Assembly (NCBI RefSeq): GCF_900102315.1
Contig: NZ_FNBL01000003.1
Coordinates: 340,968-404,967 of the forward strand
Direction: 5' to 3'
DNA length: 64,000 bases
From: Celeribacter baekdonensis
GTDB lineage: Bacteria > Pseudomonadota > Alphaproteobacteria > Rhodobacterales > Rhodobacteraceae
In this document: in pieces, positions 24,552 through 32,301 of the stretch
Layout: the number at the start of each line of letters is the position of its first letter
Numbering within the stretch: position 1 is the stretch's first letter
Made by a program: the position numbers and the translations under genes
The notes under the pieces: model-generated
What the model was told of the DNA's origin: nothing
The model's database searches: none
Seen by the model: only the letters and a program-made list of their open reading frames with translations

Positions 24552-25276
24552 CGGTGGATCAGGTGAAACCGGCCATCTTCTGCCTCGCCAAACAGGCAAA
24601 GATCGCGGATCACAAAGGGTGTGGGCAGCAGCGGGGCGATCACCGGGGCGAGGGCGGCTTTGGTGGCGGCGGCCTCATCATCGGTCAGCTTGCCGGACAG
24701 GGTGAGGTGGAATTTGAACTCTTCCATCACATAGGGATAGCCCCACTCGGCCAACAATGCCTCTTGCCGGGGCGTCAGGCCCGCCGCGCGGCGGCGCGCC
24801 AATTCGGCCTCGCCAGCGGGCGCGCGGTGGGCATCCAAGGCGCTCACGACATCCCCGGCGAGACGTTCCAAAGGCGTGAGATCGCCCGTGGGCGTCAGGG
24901 CCAGAAACCGACCGATTTGGTTGAGGCGCAGCCCGTCCAAAACGACCGGCGCATGGGTGCGGCCAAAGGCCTCAAGATCGGTGATCAACGCCTCCAACGG
25001 GCCCGTGAGGCGAAACGGTGGCTTCAGCGTGCCGTGAAACCCGTATTTGCGCGGGGTCTCGGTGATTTGTGTCACGGGGCAGGGCAGGCCGGACAAATCG
25101 GGCGGCGCGACCTCTGCGCCCAAAACCGGGTCCCAGCCCAACCAGGCCGCAGCGAAATCGGCCAAGGCCCCCGGTTCGGGCGCGTAATAGACCGCGTATC
25201 TTTTAAAATCACCCACGCCAAAATCACCCACGCCAAAATCCCTCATGCCAAAATTCCCCATGCCAAAATCCCCCAT
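24533..25276 (-). CDS. 2H-phosphoesterase-like phosphonate-cluster protein (DUF1045)
   Basis: A protein found beside many phn operons. It has the two HxT/S motifs of the 2H phosphoesterase fold: KYGFHGTLKPPF and FKFHLTLSG. It may open the ribose cyclic phosphate made by PhnJ, a job done by PhnP elsewhere; no phnP is seen in the window, so this is a reasonable inference. Family similarity begins at about FKRYAVYYAPEPG. The preceding five pentapeptides (MGDFG, MGNFG, MRDFG, VGDFG, VGDFK) come from a 15-bp tandem repeat in which every unit brings a start codon, so the true start is uncertain. Confidence 0.82.
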   Translation of the reverse strand: MGDFGMGNFGMRDFGVGDFGVGDFKRYAVYYAPEPGALADFAAAWLGWDPVLGAEVAPPDLSGLPCPVTQITETPRKYGFHGTLKPPFRLTGPLEALITDLEAFGRTHAPVVLDGLRLNQIGRFLALTPTGDLTPLERLAGDVVSALDAHRAPAGEAELARRRAAGLTPRQEALLAEWGYPYVMEEFKFHLTLSGKLTDDEAAATKAALAPVIAPLLPTPFVIRDLCLFGEAEDGRFHLIHRYTLSG

Positions 25277-25279
25277 GGC
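25205..25279 (-). repeat. Five-copy 15-bp tandem repeat at gene start
   Basis: Five exact-length units: AAAATCACCCACGCC twice, then variants with CCTCATGCC, TCCCCATGCC and CCCCCATGGC. On the minus strand each unit offers a purine-rich GGGGATTTT-type sequence and an ATG or GTG in the same frame, so each is a small start module for the 2H-phosphoesterase gene. Confidence 0.9.
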
Positions 25280-25297
25280 GCAGTCCTTAGATCCTTT

Positions 25298-25315
25298 GTG
25301 TCACACCTCTGTGAC
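25298..25315 (+). promoter_or_regulatory. Candidate Pho box before phnM
   Basis: GTGTCAC-acct-CTGTGAC: two 7-bp units with an 11-bp period, 41 bases before the phnM ATG and in the divergent promoter region with the 2H-phosphoesterase gene. It is weaker than the site before phnC but has the same geometry. Confidence 0.5.
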
Positions 25316-25356
25316 ATTGATCGGGCAAACCCTGCGTCTCTCAATAGGACGACACG

Positions 25357-26502
25357 ATGACTGATTTTACGCTGACCAATGCCCGAATTGTACTTGAAAC
25401 CGAGGTTATCCAAGGCACCCTGCGCGTGGAAGGGGGCAAAATCGCCGATGTGAGCACGGGCGGAAGCTCTGTGCCCGGCGCCGTTGATGTGGCGGGGGAT
25501 TTGATCATTCCGGGGTTGATCGAGTTGCACACCGACAACCTTGAACGCCATATCGAACCGCGTCCCAAAGTCGATTGGCCGCATAAGGCGGCGATCATCG
25601 CCCATGACGCCGAACTGGCCTCGGTTGGCATCACCACGGTGTTTGATGCAATGCGGGTGGGCTCTATCATTCGGGCCGGGGATGCGGGGGGCTATGCCAA
25701 ATACGCCCGCTCCCTGTCACGCGAATTGATGATGCTGCGCAATCAAAACGCTTTGAAAATCAGCCACTTTTTGCATCTGCGCGCCGAGGTGTGTTCGGAG
25801 ACGCTTGAGGCGGAAATGGCTGAATTTGGTCCCGAGGATCGCATCGGTCTTGTGTCTTTGATGGACCACACGCCGGGACAACGGCAGTTTCGCGATATTT
25901 CCAAGCTCAAAGACTATGTGCAGAAAAAGCGCGGCATGTCCGACGCGCAATTCGAAGAGCATGTCAGCCATCTTTTGGAGCTGCGCGACACCTATGGCGC
26001 GCGTCACGAAGAGGTCGCCGTGGCCGAGGCAAACCGATACGGTGCGGTTTTGGCGTCGCATGATGACACCACGGCGGATCATGTTGAGGTCTCGCGTCAG
26101 CATGGCGTGCGGGTGGCGGAATTCCCGACCACGGTGGAGGCCGCACAGGCCTGTAAATTGCACGGTATCGCGGTGATGATGGGCGCGCCGAACCTCATTC
26201 GCGGCGGATCGCATTCCGGCAATGTTGCCGCCCATGATTTGGCCGAACGCGGGCTGTTGGATGTGGTGTCCTCCGACTATGTGCCCTCGGCGCTGATGTC
26301 CTCGGCGATCCTTTTGGCGGACCTGTGGGACGACATCCCGCGCGCGATTGCCACGGTGACAACCAATCCGGCAAACGCCGTGGGTCTGATGGACCGTGGC
26401 CGCATCGCGGAGGGGCTTCACGCCGATCTGGTCCGCATCGCCCGCATCGAAGGCACCCCGGTCATTCGCGGCGTCTGGTCGCATGGGCGTCAGGTGGGAT
26501 AA
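25357..26502 (+). CDS. phnM: Ribose 1-methylphosphonate 5-triphosphate diphosphatase PhnM
   Basis: Removes pyrophosphate from the ribose phosphonate triphosphate made by PhnGHIL, before PhnJ acts. The 381-residue amidohydrolase has IPGLIELHTDNLERHIEPRP, VFDAMRVGS, GAVLASHDDTTADH, MGAPNLIRGGSHSGN and VVSSDYVPSALMSSA, all typical PhnM signatures including metal-ligand His and Asp. AGGACG lies before the ATG. Transcribed alone, behind a candidate Pho box, and convergent with nothing close by. Confidence 0.95.
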   Translation: MTDFTLTNARIVLETEVIQGTLRVEGGKIADVSTGGSSVPGAVDVAGDLIIPGLIELHTDNLERHIEPRPKVDWPHKAAIIAHDAELASVGITTVFDAMRVGSIIRAGDAGGYAKYARSLSRELMMLRNQNALKISHFLHLRAEVCSETLEAEMAEFGPEDRIGLVSLMDHTPGQRQFRDISKLKDYVQKKRGMSDAQFEEHVSHLLELRDTYGARHEEVAVAEANRYGAVLASHDDTTADHVEVSRQHGVRVAEFPTTVEAAQACKLHGIAVMMGAPNLIRGGSHSGNVAAHDLAERGLLDVVSSDYVPSALMSSAILLADLWDDIPRAIATVTTNPANAVGLMDRGRIAEGLHADLVRIARIEGTPVIRGVWSHGRQVG

Positions 26503-26606
26503 CGTCGCGCCTATCTTTGGGAGTGCCAAATGCATGTGTCTAAAGTGACCTGTAGCCGGGCATTTGGGACTCCCTGCCGATGTCAGAGCGATACGTCGGC
26601 GTGGCT

Positions 26607-27009
26607 TCATCCCCGGCGGATGTGGTAAACGCCATAGATCAAACAGGACATGAAAATGAGTCCGGCGCTTGGAATGGCAACGTTGGCTTTTAAGTTTTCA
26701 ACAATGAAGTCGGATGAAAACGCGCGCCCTGTCTCGAGATCGAAACGGGACAGGATGGCGAACATGACGGTTGAAAACACCACATGTCCGCTGGCGGCAA
26801 CGACGCTTTCAAGCGGGTGAAACCAGAATCCGCCTAAAGCGTTTCGGGTTTAAGTCGTGTCTCAACTTAAATCCGAAACGCTTTAAGCAGACCAGACAGA
26901 GGCCCGACATAAAAACACCCAGTGAGACAGAGTGACTGAGGCTGCTCTTTAGCAGCAGTCCTGCGACAACGGCGCAAAGCAACACGACACTGTCGGTTTT
27001 AAGGGACAA
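26607..27009 (-). pseudogene. Small membrane protein gene broken by a repeat
   Basis: Two minus-strand frames look like parts of one membrane protein. The first begins near a TTG at 27009 (SVVLLCAVVAGLLLKSSL, then SLGVFMSGLCLV). It reads into the palindromic repeat at 26834-26887 and stops soon after at 26809. The second, in another frame, begins just after the repeat (FWFHPLESVVAASGHVVFST) and runs to a stop at 26607 with another membrane stretch (NVAIPSAGLIFMSCLIYGVY). The 54-bp repeat sits exactly at the joint. I do not recognise the family, and no good start codon is seen, so the gene is probably dead. Confidence 0.5.
26834..26887. repeat. Structured repeat, single-hairpin copy D
   Basis: AAAGCGTTTCGG and CCGAAACGCTTT pair, extended inward by TTTAAGT/ACTTAAA with one mismatch. 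On the minus strand the loop reads TTGAGACACGA, sharing TGAGACA with the other copies, while the stem bases differ from them. Confidence 0.85.
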
Positions 27010-27236
27010 AAGGAGAGGACGCCGGAACCGATCTGTGTGTTGGGACTGTCGCGGTCATGATCACCCATACGCTTTTTGATACCAAGGCTGGGCCGCATTT
27101 GACAAGCCGTATCGGCCGCGTGGATCGCAAAGACGGGCGATCTGCGCATGGGCCATGCGAAAATGGGCCATGCGAAAGCAGAGAGGACATGCCGCACCGC
27201 CTGAGGGCGGTCTTGTGTGCGTGATCGAGGTGGAAA
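27010..27236. other. Stretch without a convincing gene
   Basis: Several short minus-strand frames run into the tRNA-Gln region, but none has a ribosome site or a recognisable motif. It includes a small direct repeat around 27148-27175 (GGGCCATGCGAAA twice). Confidence 0.5.
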
Positions 27237-27311
27237 TGGCTGGGATGGTAGGATTCGAACCTACGGTACACTGTACCAAAAACAGTTGCCTTACCACTTG
27301 GCTACATCCCA
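27237..27311 (-). tRNA. tRNA-Gln (anticodon TTG)
   Basis: The minus strand gives TGGGATG paired with CATCCCA in the acceptor stem, GCCAAGTGGTAAGGC in the D arm, loop TTTTGGT with anticodon TTG, GGTTCGAATCC in the T arm, and an encoded GCCA end. All arms pair. Confidence 0.95.
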
Positions 27312-27501
27312 ACGTGGGGGGCTAATTAGTCGCTTGCTGGGAAGTGTGCAAGCCCTTTTCGTGAAATTCTTTGGCTTGGAATGAAAGAATTTGCCGGAGG
27401 CCCTAACTGCGGTTTCCGAAAGAGCCTCTCCCCGGATTTTATCGAGGCGGAGAGAGGATATGCGGGGCGTTAGGGGCGGGCGCGCAGTTTTGCTTTGCCC
27501 C

Positions 27502-28029
27502 TCATTGGTCAAAGTCCGCAAGCGTCACCACAGCGTCGCCTGAGCGGTCCATACGGGCAAACCATTGCGCGCCATTGCCGACAAATTCGTCGCGCGTGAC
27601 CACGCCGTCGCCATTCATGTCATTGTAGCGCCGGGTCATGGCGTCTTGAACGGCGTCAATACCGACCGCCATTTGGCCTTTGCCCTGACCTTGGCCCATG
27701 CCCTTACCTTGGCCTTGGCCCTGACCCATAGCTTGGCCTTGTCCCGGAACACTCCCGTATGCCTCAAGATGCATTTCACGGTCTGCGGCGCGGGTTTCGT
27801 CAAACATGGCATATTCTTGGTCGTTCAATGTGCCATCTTCATCGGCGTCAAACATGTAAAACAAATCGCCACGGCGTTCTTGCACCTCGGCAAGCGTCAC
27901 TTGGCCATTTTCATCCAAATCCCAGTTGGCCATGAACTCCGCGCCAAACCCCTGTGCCAATGTGAGGCTGGGCAGGGCGGCGAGGGGGAGGGCGGCAAGC
28001 AGGGCAAGCGACAGGGGGAAGCGTTTCAT
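27502..28029 (-). CDS. Secreted EF-hand calcium-binding protein
   Basis: A 175-residue precursor with a Sec signal peptide (cleaved near residue 25, after LTLA) and four EF-hand loops: DLDENGQVTLAE (about 37), DADEDGTLNDQE (about 61), DMNGDGVVTRDE (about 137) and DRSGDAVVTLAD (about 160). Between the pairs lies a Gln/Gly/Lys repeat (GQGQGQGKGMGQGQGKGQM). It should bind calcium in the periplasm or outside the cell; the partner is unknown. No neighbouring gene is co-directional within 150 bases. Confidence 0.85.
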   Translation of the reverse strand: MKRFPLSLALLAALPLAALPSLTLAQGFGAEFMANWDLDENGQVTLAEVQERRGDLFYMFDADEDGTLNDQEYAMFDETRAADREMHLEAYGSVPGQGQAMGQGQGQGKGMGQGQGKGQMAVGIDAVQDAMTRRYNDMNGDGVVTRDEFVGNGAQWFARMDRSGDAVVTLADFDQ

Positions 28030-28121
28030 GATGTGATCCTTTCACATTCCGCGTGTTGAATGCTTTTAATACGCGGGGCCTGTGCCACTCCGTCGTGCCA
28101 AACTGTCGCAGGGGAGGCCAA

Positions 28122-28159
28122 ATAAAAGGACCCGCACACCCCTTTCAGGGGGCGGGCCC
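28122..28159 (-). terminator. Terminator after kpsE
   Basis: On the minus strand GGGCCCGC pairs with GCGGGTCC around a G/C-rich inner part, followed by TTTTATTT. It lies just past the structured repeat that ends kpsE. Confidence 0.75.
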
Positions 28160-28173
28160 ATCATGATTTCAGG

Positions 28174-28224
28174 TTTAAAGCGTCACGCCTTTCACCTGAG
28201 ATAGGGGAAAGGCGGAACGCTTTA
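28174..28224. repeat. Structured repeat, single-hairpin copy C
   Basis: Starts AAAGCGTCACGCCTTTC, has tip ACCTGAGATAGGG, and ends GAAAGGCGGAACGCTTTA. The left arm is that of hairpin 1 and the outer right end that of hairpin 2, as if the middle of a full copy had been deleted between two GGCG sites. The kpsE TAA lies inside it. Confidence 0.85.
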
Positions 28225-30045
28225 GGCAGAGACCTGTTCGCGCAACACGGCAGCGGTCAAAGACGCCATCAGATAAATGCCCGAAAACAGCAGCATCGAC
28301 AAAAGTGTGCTTTCGAATTTGCGCGGATAGGTGGGTTCGTCCGGGGCGATGGGACGTGAGGACAGGGACAGGTAGCGCACCTGACGGTTGGCCTCGATCC
28401 GCGCCATTTCGAGCGATTGAATGGCCTGTTGCGCCATCGCCTGACGGGTGGCAAGATCCACCTCCGCCATCCGCAATTCTGCCGACACACGCGCCAAGGA
28501 GCCGGATTCGCCGGTGGCCTGTGTCAACTGCGAGCGTAACTGGGCAATCAGCGTTTCAAGGCGGCCAATGTCGCCACGGGTGCCATCGACGCGGGCCTGG
28601 TTCGGACGCGGGTTGTCCAAAAGCTGTTGCAGTTGCAGTTTCTTTTCCTGAAGCTGGGTTTCAAAGCCAGACACCTGACCCATGATCGCCGCCGTTTCGG
28701 CATCGGGCGAGATAATGCCAAGCTGTTCTTGCAGAAGAACAACTTTTTCTTGCGCGGCCTGCATTTTGGCTTCGGCGTCATCAAGACTTTCACGCGCGCC
28801 TTTCATTTGGTCTTCGCGCATCCGCTGGGTCAGATGATCCACGCTTTCCTCGGCATATTCGACCAACATGTCACTGAACAATTGAGAAATCTCTGGTGTC
28901 GCCGCGACCACCTCCATTTTCAAAAGCCCTTCGGTCGGGTCATAGCCGATGCTGACGCGATCCTGATAGACTTTATAGGCTTGTTCATTGGTCGGATTTT
29001 GCGGCAGGCGTTGGATCGGGTCAATCGCGTCAGAGGAAAAATGCGCCTTAAACCCGGCGTCCGCATCCAGACGCAACATGGCGTCGCGGCTTTCAAGAAA
29101 CTCCTGAACCGCGATCGAATCCTGAGCGCCACCCAGCCCAGACGCGCCCATAAGGCCGCCCAAACCGCCAGACCCCCCGGCAGAATCCGCCTGTTGGATC
29201 AAAAACGCCGATTGCGTGGCATACATGGGCGTTGCGATTGTATAGAAATAAATCCCGGCCAGGATCGTTGGAATGCCAACAAAAACGGCCAAACGCGCGA
29301 TCAAAAGCACCATTTTGCGCCGACGTCGCCGCGCGATGTCGCGTTGAATGGTGGAAATCTCGTCTTCTCGGCTCAGCCGCTCCAAAATATCTTTGGACGG
29401 CGGCTTGGGGGTGTCGATGGTTTTCGGAAGTTTCGCCCCCTCCGTGGTGGTCAATTCCCGTGAGGGTGGTTTGCCCTCGGTCGTCACCAGATCCAACATC
29501 GCGGCACGTTGGAACGGATCAATCCCCTGTTTGCGCAACTGTCGCACGGCGTCGAAATCAGAGGTGGCCGCGATGCCGTGTTTTTGCGCCACGCGCCGCG
29601 CCATCCGCAATTGACGCCCGGTCAGGCCTTCGCGACGAATGGTGTCAATTTCGGCGTCAATGCTGGCCTCATCTGCGGGGGTGACATCGCCGGTCAGCGC
29701 AGTGTTGGTGTCGTTGTCTTGGCCAAGGGCGCGGGCTACGCCGCCTTTGATCCGTCCCCCACGCCCCGTGGCGGAGGGGGCCGCGTTTTGGCTTTCGGTT
29801 ACGGGCGTTTTTTGCGGTGCTTTTTGTGCCGCAGCGGACCCGGCAAAAGGCGCATCGCCAAAGCCATCGGCACTGGCGTCATTGTCAAACAATTTGTCGT
29901 CATCAAAGGCCTTAACCGCCGCTTCTTTTGACGGGGCTTGGCCTGTGGCATCGGCGATAGGGGTTTCTCCCCCTTGCCCGGCGGGTGTTGCGGCGCGCGG
30001 CGCGCGGCGCACCCGGAATTTTTGAGCTTTAACCTTCGTAGTCAT
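28222..30045 (-). CDS. kpsE: Capsule polysaccharide export protein, KpsE-like
   Basis: A 607-residue inner-membrane periplasmic adaptor of the polysaccharide co-polymerase family. The first 230 residues are a low-complexity cytosolic region (Ala/Pro/Asp/Lys rich), much longer than in E. coli KpsE. A membrane span follows (about 251-272, LIARLAVFVGIPTILAGIYFY), then a periplasmic part with long coiled coils (about 410-560), and a final span (about 585-600) after the proline-rich PIAPDEPTYPRK motif. It overlaps kpsT, its partner in export of capsular polysaccharide. The stop codon is donated by a structured repeat. Confidence 0.85.
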   Translation of the reverse strand: MTTKVKAQKFRVRRAPRAATPAGQGGETPIADATGQAPSKEAAVKAFDDDKLFDNDASADGFGDAPFAGSAAAQKAPQKTPVTESQNAAPSATGRGGRIKGGVARALGQDNDTNTALTGDVTPADEASIDAEIDTIRREGLTGRQLRMARRVAQKHGIAATSDFDAVRQLRKQGIDPFQRAAMLDLVTTEGKPPSRELTTTEGAKLPKTIDTPKPPSKDILERLSREDEISTIQRDIARRRRRKMVLLIARLAVFVGIPTILAGIYFYTIATPMYATQSAFLIQQADSAGGSGGLGGLMGASGLGGAQDSIAVQEFLESRDAMLRLDADAGFKAHFSSDAIDPIQRLPQNPTNEQAYKVYQDRVSIGYDPTEGLLKMEVVAATPEISQLFSDMLVEYAEESVDHLTQRMREDQMKGARESLDDAEAKMQAAQEKVVLLQEQLGIISPDAETAAIMGQVSGFETQLQEKKLQLQQLLDNPRPNQARVDGTRGDIGRLETLIAQLRSQLTQATGESGSLARVSAELRMAEVDLATRQAMAQQAIQSLEMARIEANRQVRYLSLSSRPIAPDEPTYPRKFESTLLSMLLFSGIYLMASLTAAVLREQVSA

Positions 30046-30682
30046 AGAGCGCCTTGGCCTCTTCCAATGTGTCGAACATGTAAAGCTTGCCGTTTCTCAA
30101 AACAGCCGCCGAACGACAGAATTTCTCAAGCGTGGCGGCCTGATGCGACACCACGATGATGGTGGCATGTTCAAGCCGCTCGCGTAAAATGCTCCCTGCT
30201 TTGCGGTTGAAATTCACATCCGCCGTCGACGGCATACCTTCGTCGATCAGGTAGATGTCAAAATCAAGCGCCAGCAAAAGCGCAAAAGACAGGCGGGATC
30301 GCATCCCCGCCGAATAAGTTGCCACCGGCATATCAAAATATTCTTTGAGCTCACAGAGCCAACGGCAGAAGGCCTCGACATAATCGGGATCGAGATCGTA
30401 AAGCTCGGCAATAAAGCGTACATTTTCGCGCGCGGTGTGTTTGCCGATCAGCCCGCCCATGAACCCAAGCGGAAAAGACACGCGACAGCCACGGCGAATT
30501 TCGCCCTCGTCGGGTTTTTCCAAACCACTCATCATATTGATGATCGTGGTCTTGCCGGTGCCGTTCGGGGCAAGGATGCCAAGGCTGTTGCCAAGTTCCA
30601 CGCGAAAAGACGCGCGATCAAGGATCACCTTGCGCTGCGTCCCAGTCCAAAAGGACTTACTCACATTGTCGAACTCGAGCAT
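30029..30682 (-). CDS. kpsT: Capsule polysaccharide ABC exporter, ATP-binding protein
   Basis: A 217-residue ATPase: MLEFDNVSKSFW start, Walker A APNGTGKTT (an Ala replaces the usual first Gly), FPLGFMGGLIGKHTARENVRFIA, YSAGMRSRLSFALLLALDFD as signature, Walker B YLIDEGM and switch His VVSHQAATL. These features match KpsT/CtrD exporters of group 2 capsules. It overlaps kpsE by 17 bases. The membrane subunit KpsM is not adjacent and must lie elsewhere. An earlier in-frame start at 30709 has no better support. Confidence 0.9.
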   Translation of the reverse strand: MLEFDNVSKSFWTGTQRKVILDRASFRVELGNSLGILAPNGTGKTTIINMMSGLEKPDEGEIRRGCRVSFPLGFMGGLIGKHTARENVRFIAELYDLDPDYVEAFCRWLCELKEYFDMPVATYSAGMRSRLSFALLLALDFDIYLIDEGMPSTADVNFNRKAGSILRERLEHATIIVVSHQAATLEKFCRSAAVLRNGKLYMFDTLEEAKALYDYEG

Positions 30683-30816
30683 AGATACGCGCCCTGATAC
30701 TGCCTGCACACCACCCTTAACGGGTTTTTGTTAATGGAGCCGTCTTAATTGGCTATTTTGTTGAAATTATGCCGAGACGTCTGCGATAAATCCATCTCAG
30801 ACTGCTCAAGTGTGTC

Positions 30817-30865
30817 AAAAATGAGGCCAAACCAGCATATAGCCTCTGTGGTTTGGCCTCATTTT
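30817..30865 (-). terminator. Terminator after nhaA
   Basis: A 17-bp perfect stem, AAAATGAGGCCAAACCA and its complement, with a 15-base loop. On the minus strand it ends in a T-run directly downstream of nhaA. The symmetric A/T ends let it work in both directions. Confidence 0.85.
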
Positions 30866-30893
30866 AGAAACGATTTCGTAATTTTGGCGCGTT

Positions 30894-32174
30894 TTACGCC
30901 GATTGTTTCTGAACGCGGCACAGTTTGCCAGCGATAATGGAGATGATCGCAGCGGCGAATGAGAACAGCGCACCCATCTTGGCGGCGGCCTGAACCGGGG
31001 TCGATCCAAGCATCGTATCGGCATCAAAGGCGACCGAGGCGATAAACAGCGACACGGTAAAGCCAATGGCCGCGACACAGCCGATCACCAAAAGATCAAT
31101 CGTGCGCATCCCGGCCGGAAGGCCCAGACGCAACACATGCGCCGCCAGCGCGCCCATGATCAGAATGCCCACAGGTTTGCCGATCAACAGCCCAGCCAAA
31201 ACCAGCCATGTCGGATCGCCGATGGCATTGAATTCAACACCGGCATTGAGCAGGCCGAAGAAAAACAGAATGATTTCAACCGGGGTTTTCAGCTTGTGTT
31301 CGATATCGTTCAGCAGATCGGACAGGTGTTGTTCGGCATCGGCAAACAGGCCAAAGGCGCGGTCGGCATGAGGGATGGTCGGGACAATTGGCAAGAGACC
31401 CAAAGCCGGGTGAATGCCCGCACGCATGAAGCCGTACCACGAGATGCAGGCGGCAATCAGATAGGGCCAATAGGACAGGGACTGGCGCACCCAGGTCGAG
31501 GTTGGGCGGACTTCTTTGCCGGCGTCAAGTTTGCGCGGCAACCAGTTGGCCAGCACGAACACAAGCACAGCCGCAGCGACTGAGAGCAACAGCCATTGCA
31601 CGGCCAGTTCGCCGGTCGGATAGAAGATCGCCAAGATCACAAGACCCGCCGCATCATCCGCGATGGCCAAAAGCAACAGAAAGCGCACGGCAGGGTGGCC
31701 CGCGCCAAAGACGATCCGGCCGACGAGATAGGAAAACGCGATATCGGTGGCGGTGGGCACGGCCCAGCCGTTTTTGACCGCATCATAAGTGTCCGAGCCC
31801 AAGACCATCGCCAGTCCAAGATAGACCGCAATCGGCCCCAACATGCCGCCCAGGGTGGCAATCAGGGGCGTGGCCGCCTTTTTGCCGCGCAAAGAGCCGT
31901 TTTTGAGGATCACGGCCTCCCAGACCTCTTTTGCGGCAATGGCAAAGAAGAAGGCCATGAGCACGTCGTTGAACAGGTAATGCAGGGTCAGGGTGCGGTG
32001 AACATGTCCGGCCTCGTCCATATGCGGATGGCCGATAAAGAAATTTTCCGCCAGAGGGTACTCGACGAAGGCGTGGTAGGACTGCGCATCCGTGTTTGCC
32101 CAGATCAATGCAAGAATTGCGCCGATGATCAGCAAAAGCGAATAGTTCGTGACGAAATTCCAGACCTTGTACAT
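30894..32174 (-). CDS. nhaA: Na+/H+ antiporter NhaA
   Basis: Exchanges sodium for protons at the inner membrane for pH and salt balance. The 426-residue protein has about twelve membrane spans and the NhaA hallmarks WAVPTATDIAFSYLVGRI and LLAIADDAAGLVILAIFY, the latter carrying the paired aspartates of the ion site. GGAGGG lies before the ATG at 32174, so upstream in-frame starts as far as 32294 are rejected. It stands alone with its own strong terminator. Confidence 0.95.
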   Translation of the reverse strand: MYKVWNFVTNYSLLLIIGAILALIWANTDAQSYHAFVEYPLAENFFIGHPHMDEAGHVHRTLTLHYLFNDVLMAFFFAIAAKEVWEAVILKNGSLRGKKAATPLIATLGGMLGPIAVYLGLAMVLGSDTYDAVKNGWAVPTATDIAFSYLVGRIVFGAGHPAVRFLLLLAIADDAAGLVILAIFYPTGELAVQWLLLSVAAAVLVFVLANWLPRKLDAGKEVRPTSTWVRQSLSYWPYLIAACISWYGFMRAGIHPALGLLPIVPTIPHADRAFGLFADAEQHLSDLLNDIEHKLKTPVEIILFFFGLLNAGVEFNAIGDPTWLVLAGLLIGKPVGILIMGALAAHVLRLGLPAGMRTIDLLVIGCVAAIGFTVSLFIASVAFDADTMLGSTPVQAAAKMGALFSFAAAIISIIAGKLCRVQKQSA

Positions 32175-32301
32175 ATGTGCCCTCCGATCCCTGTACCCAA
32201 GCGTGCTTGGGGAATAATCCAAGCAAGGGGGTAGGGCAAGCATGCAAACCCCTGTTGCCGTCGAACAGGGGTCAGTTTTCATGGCGATTTCCAAGAGTTG
32301 A

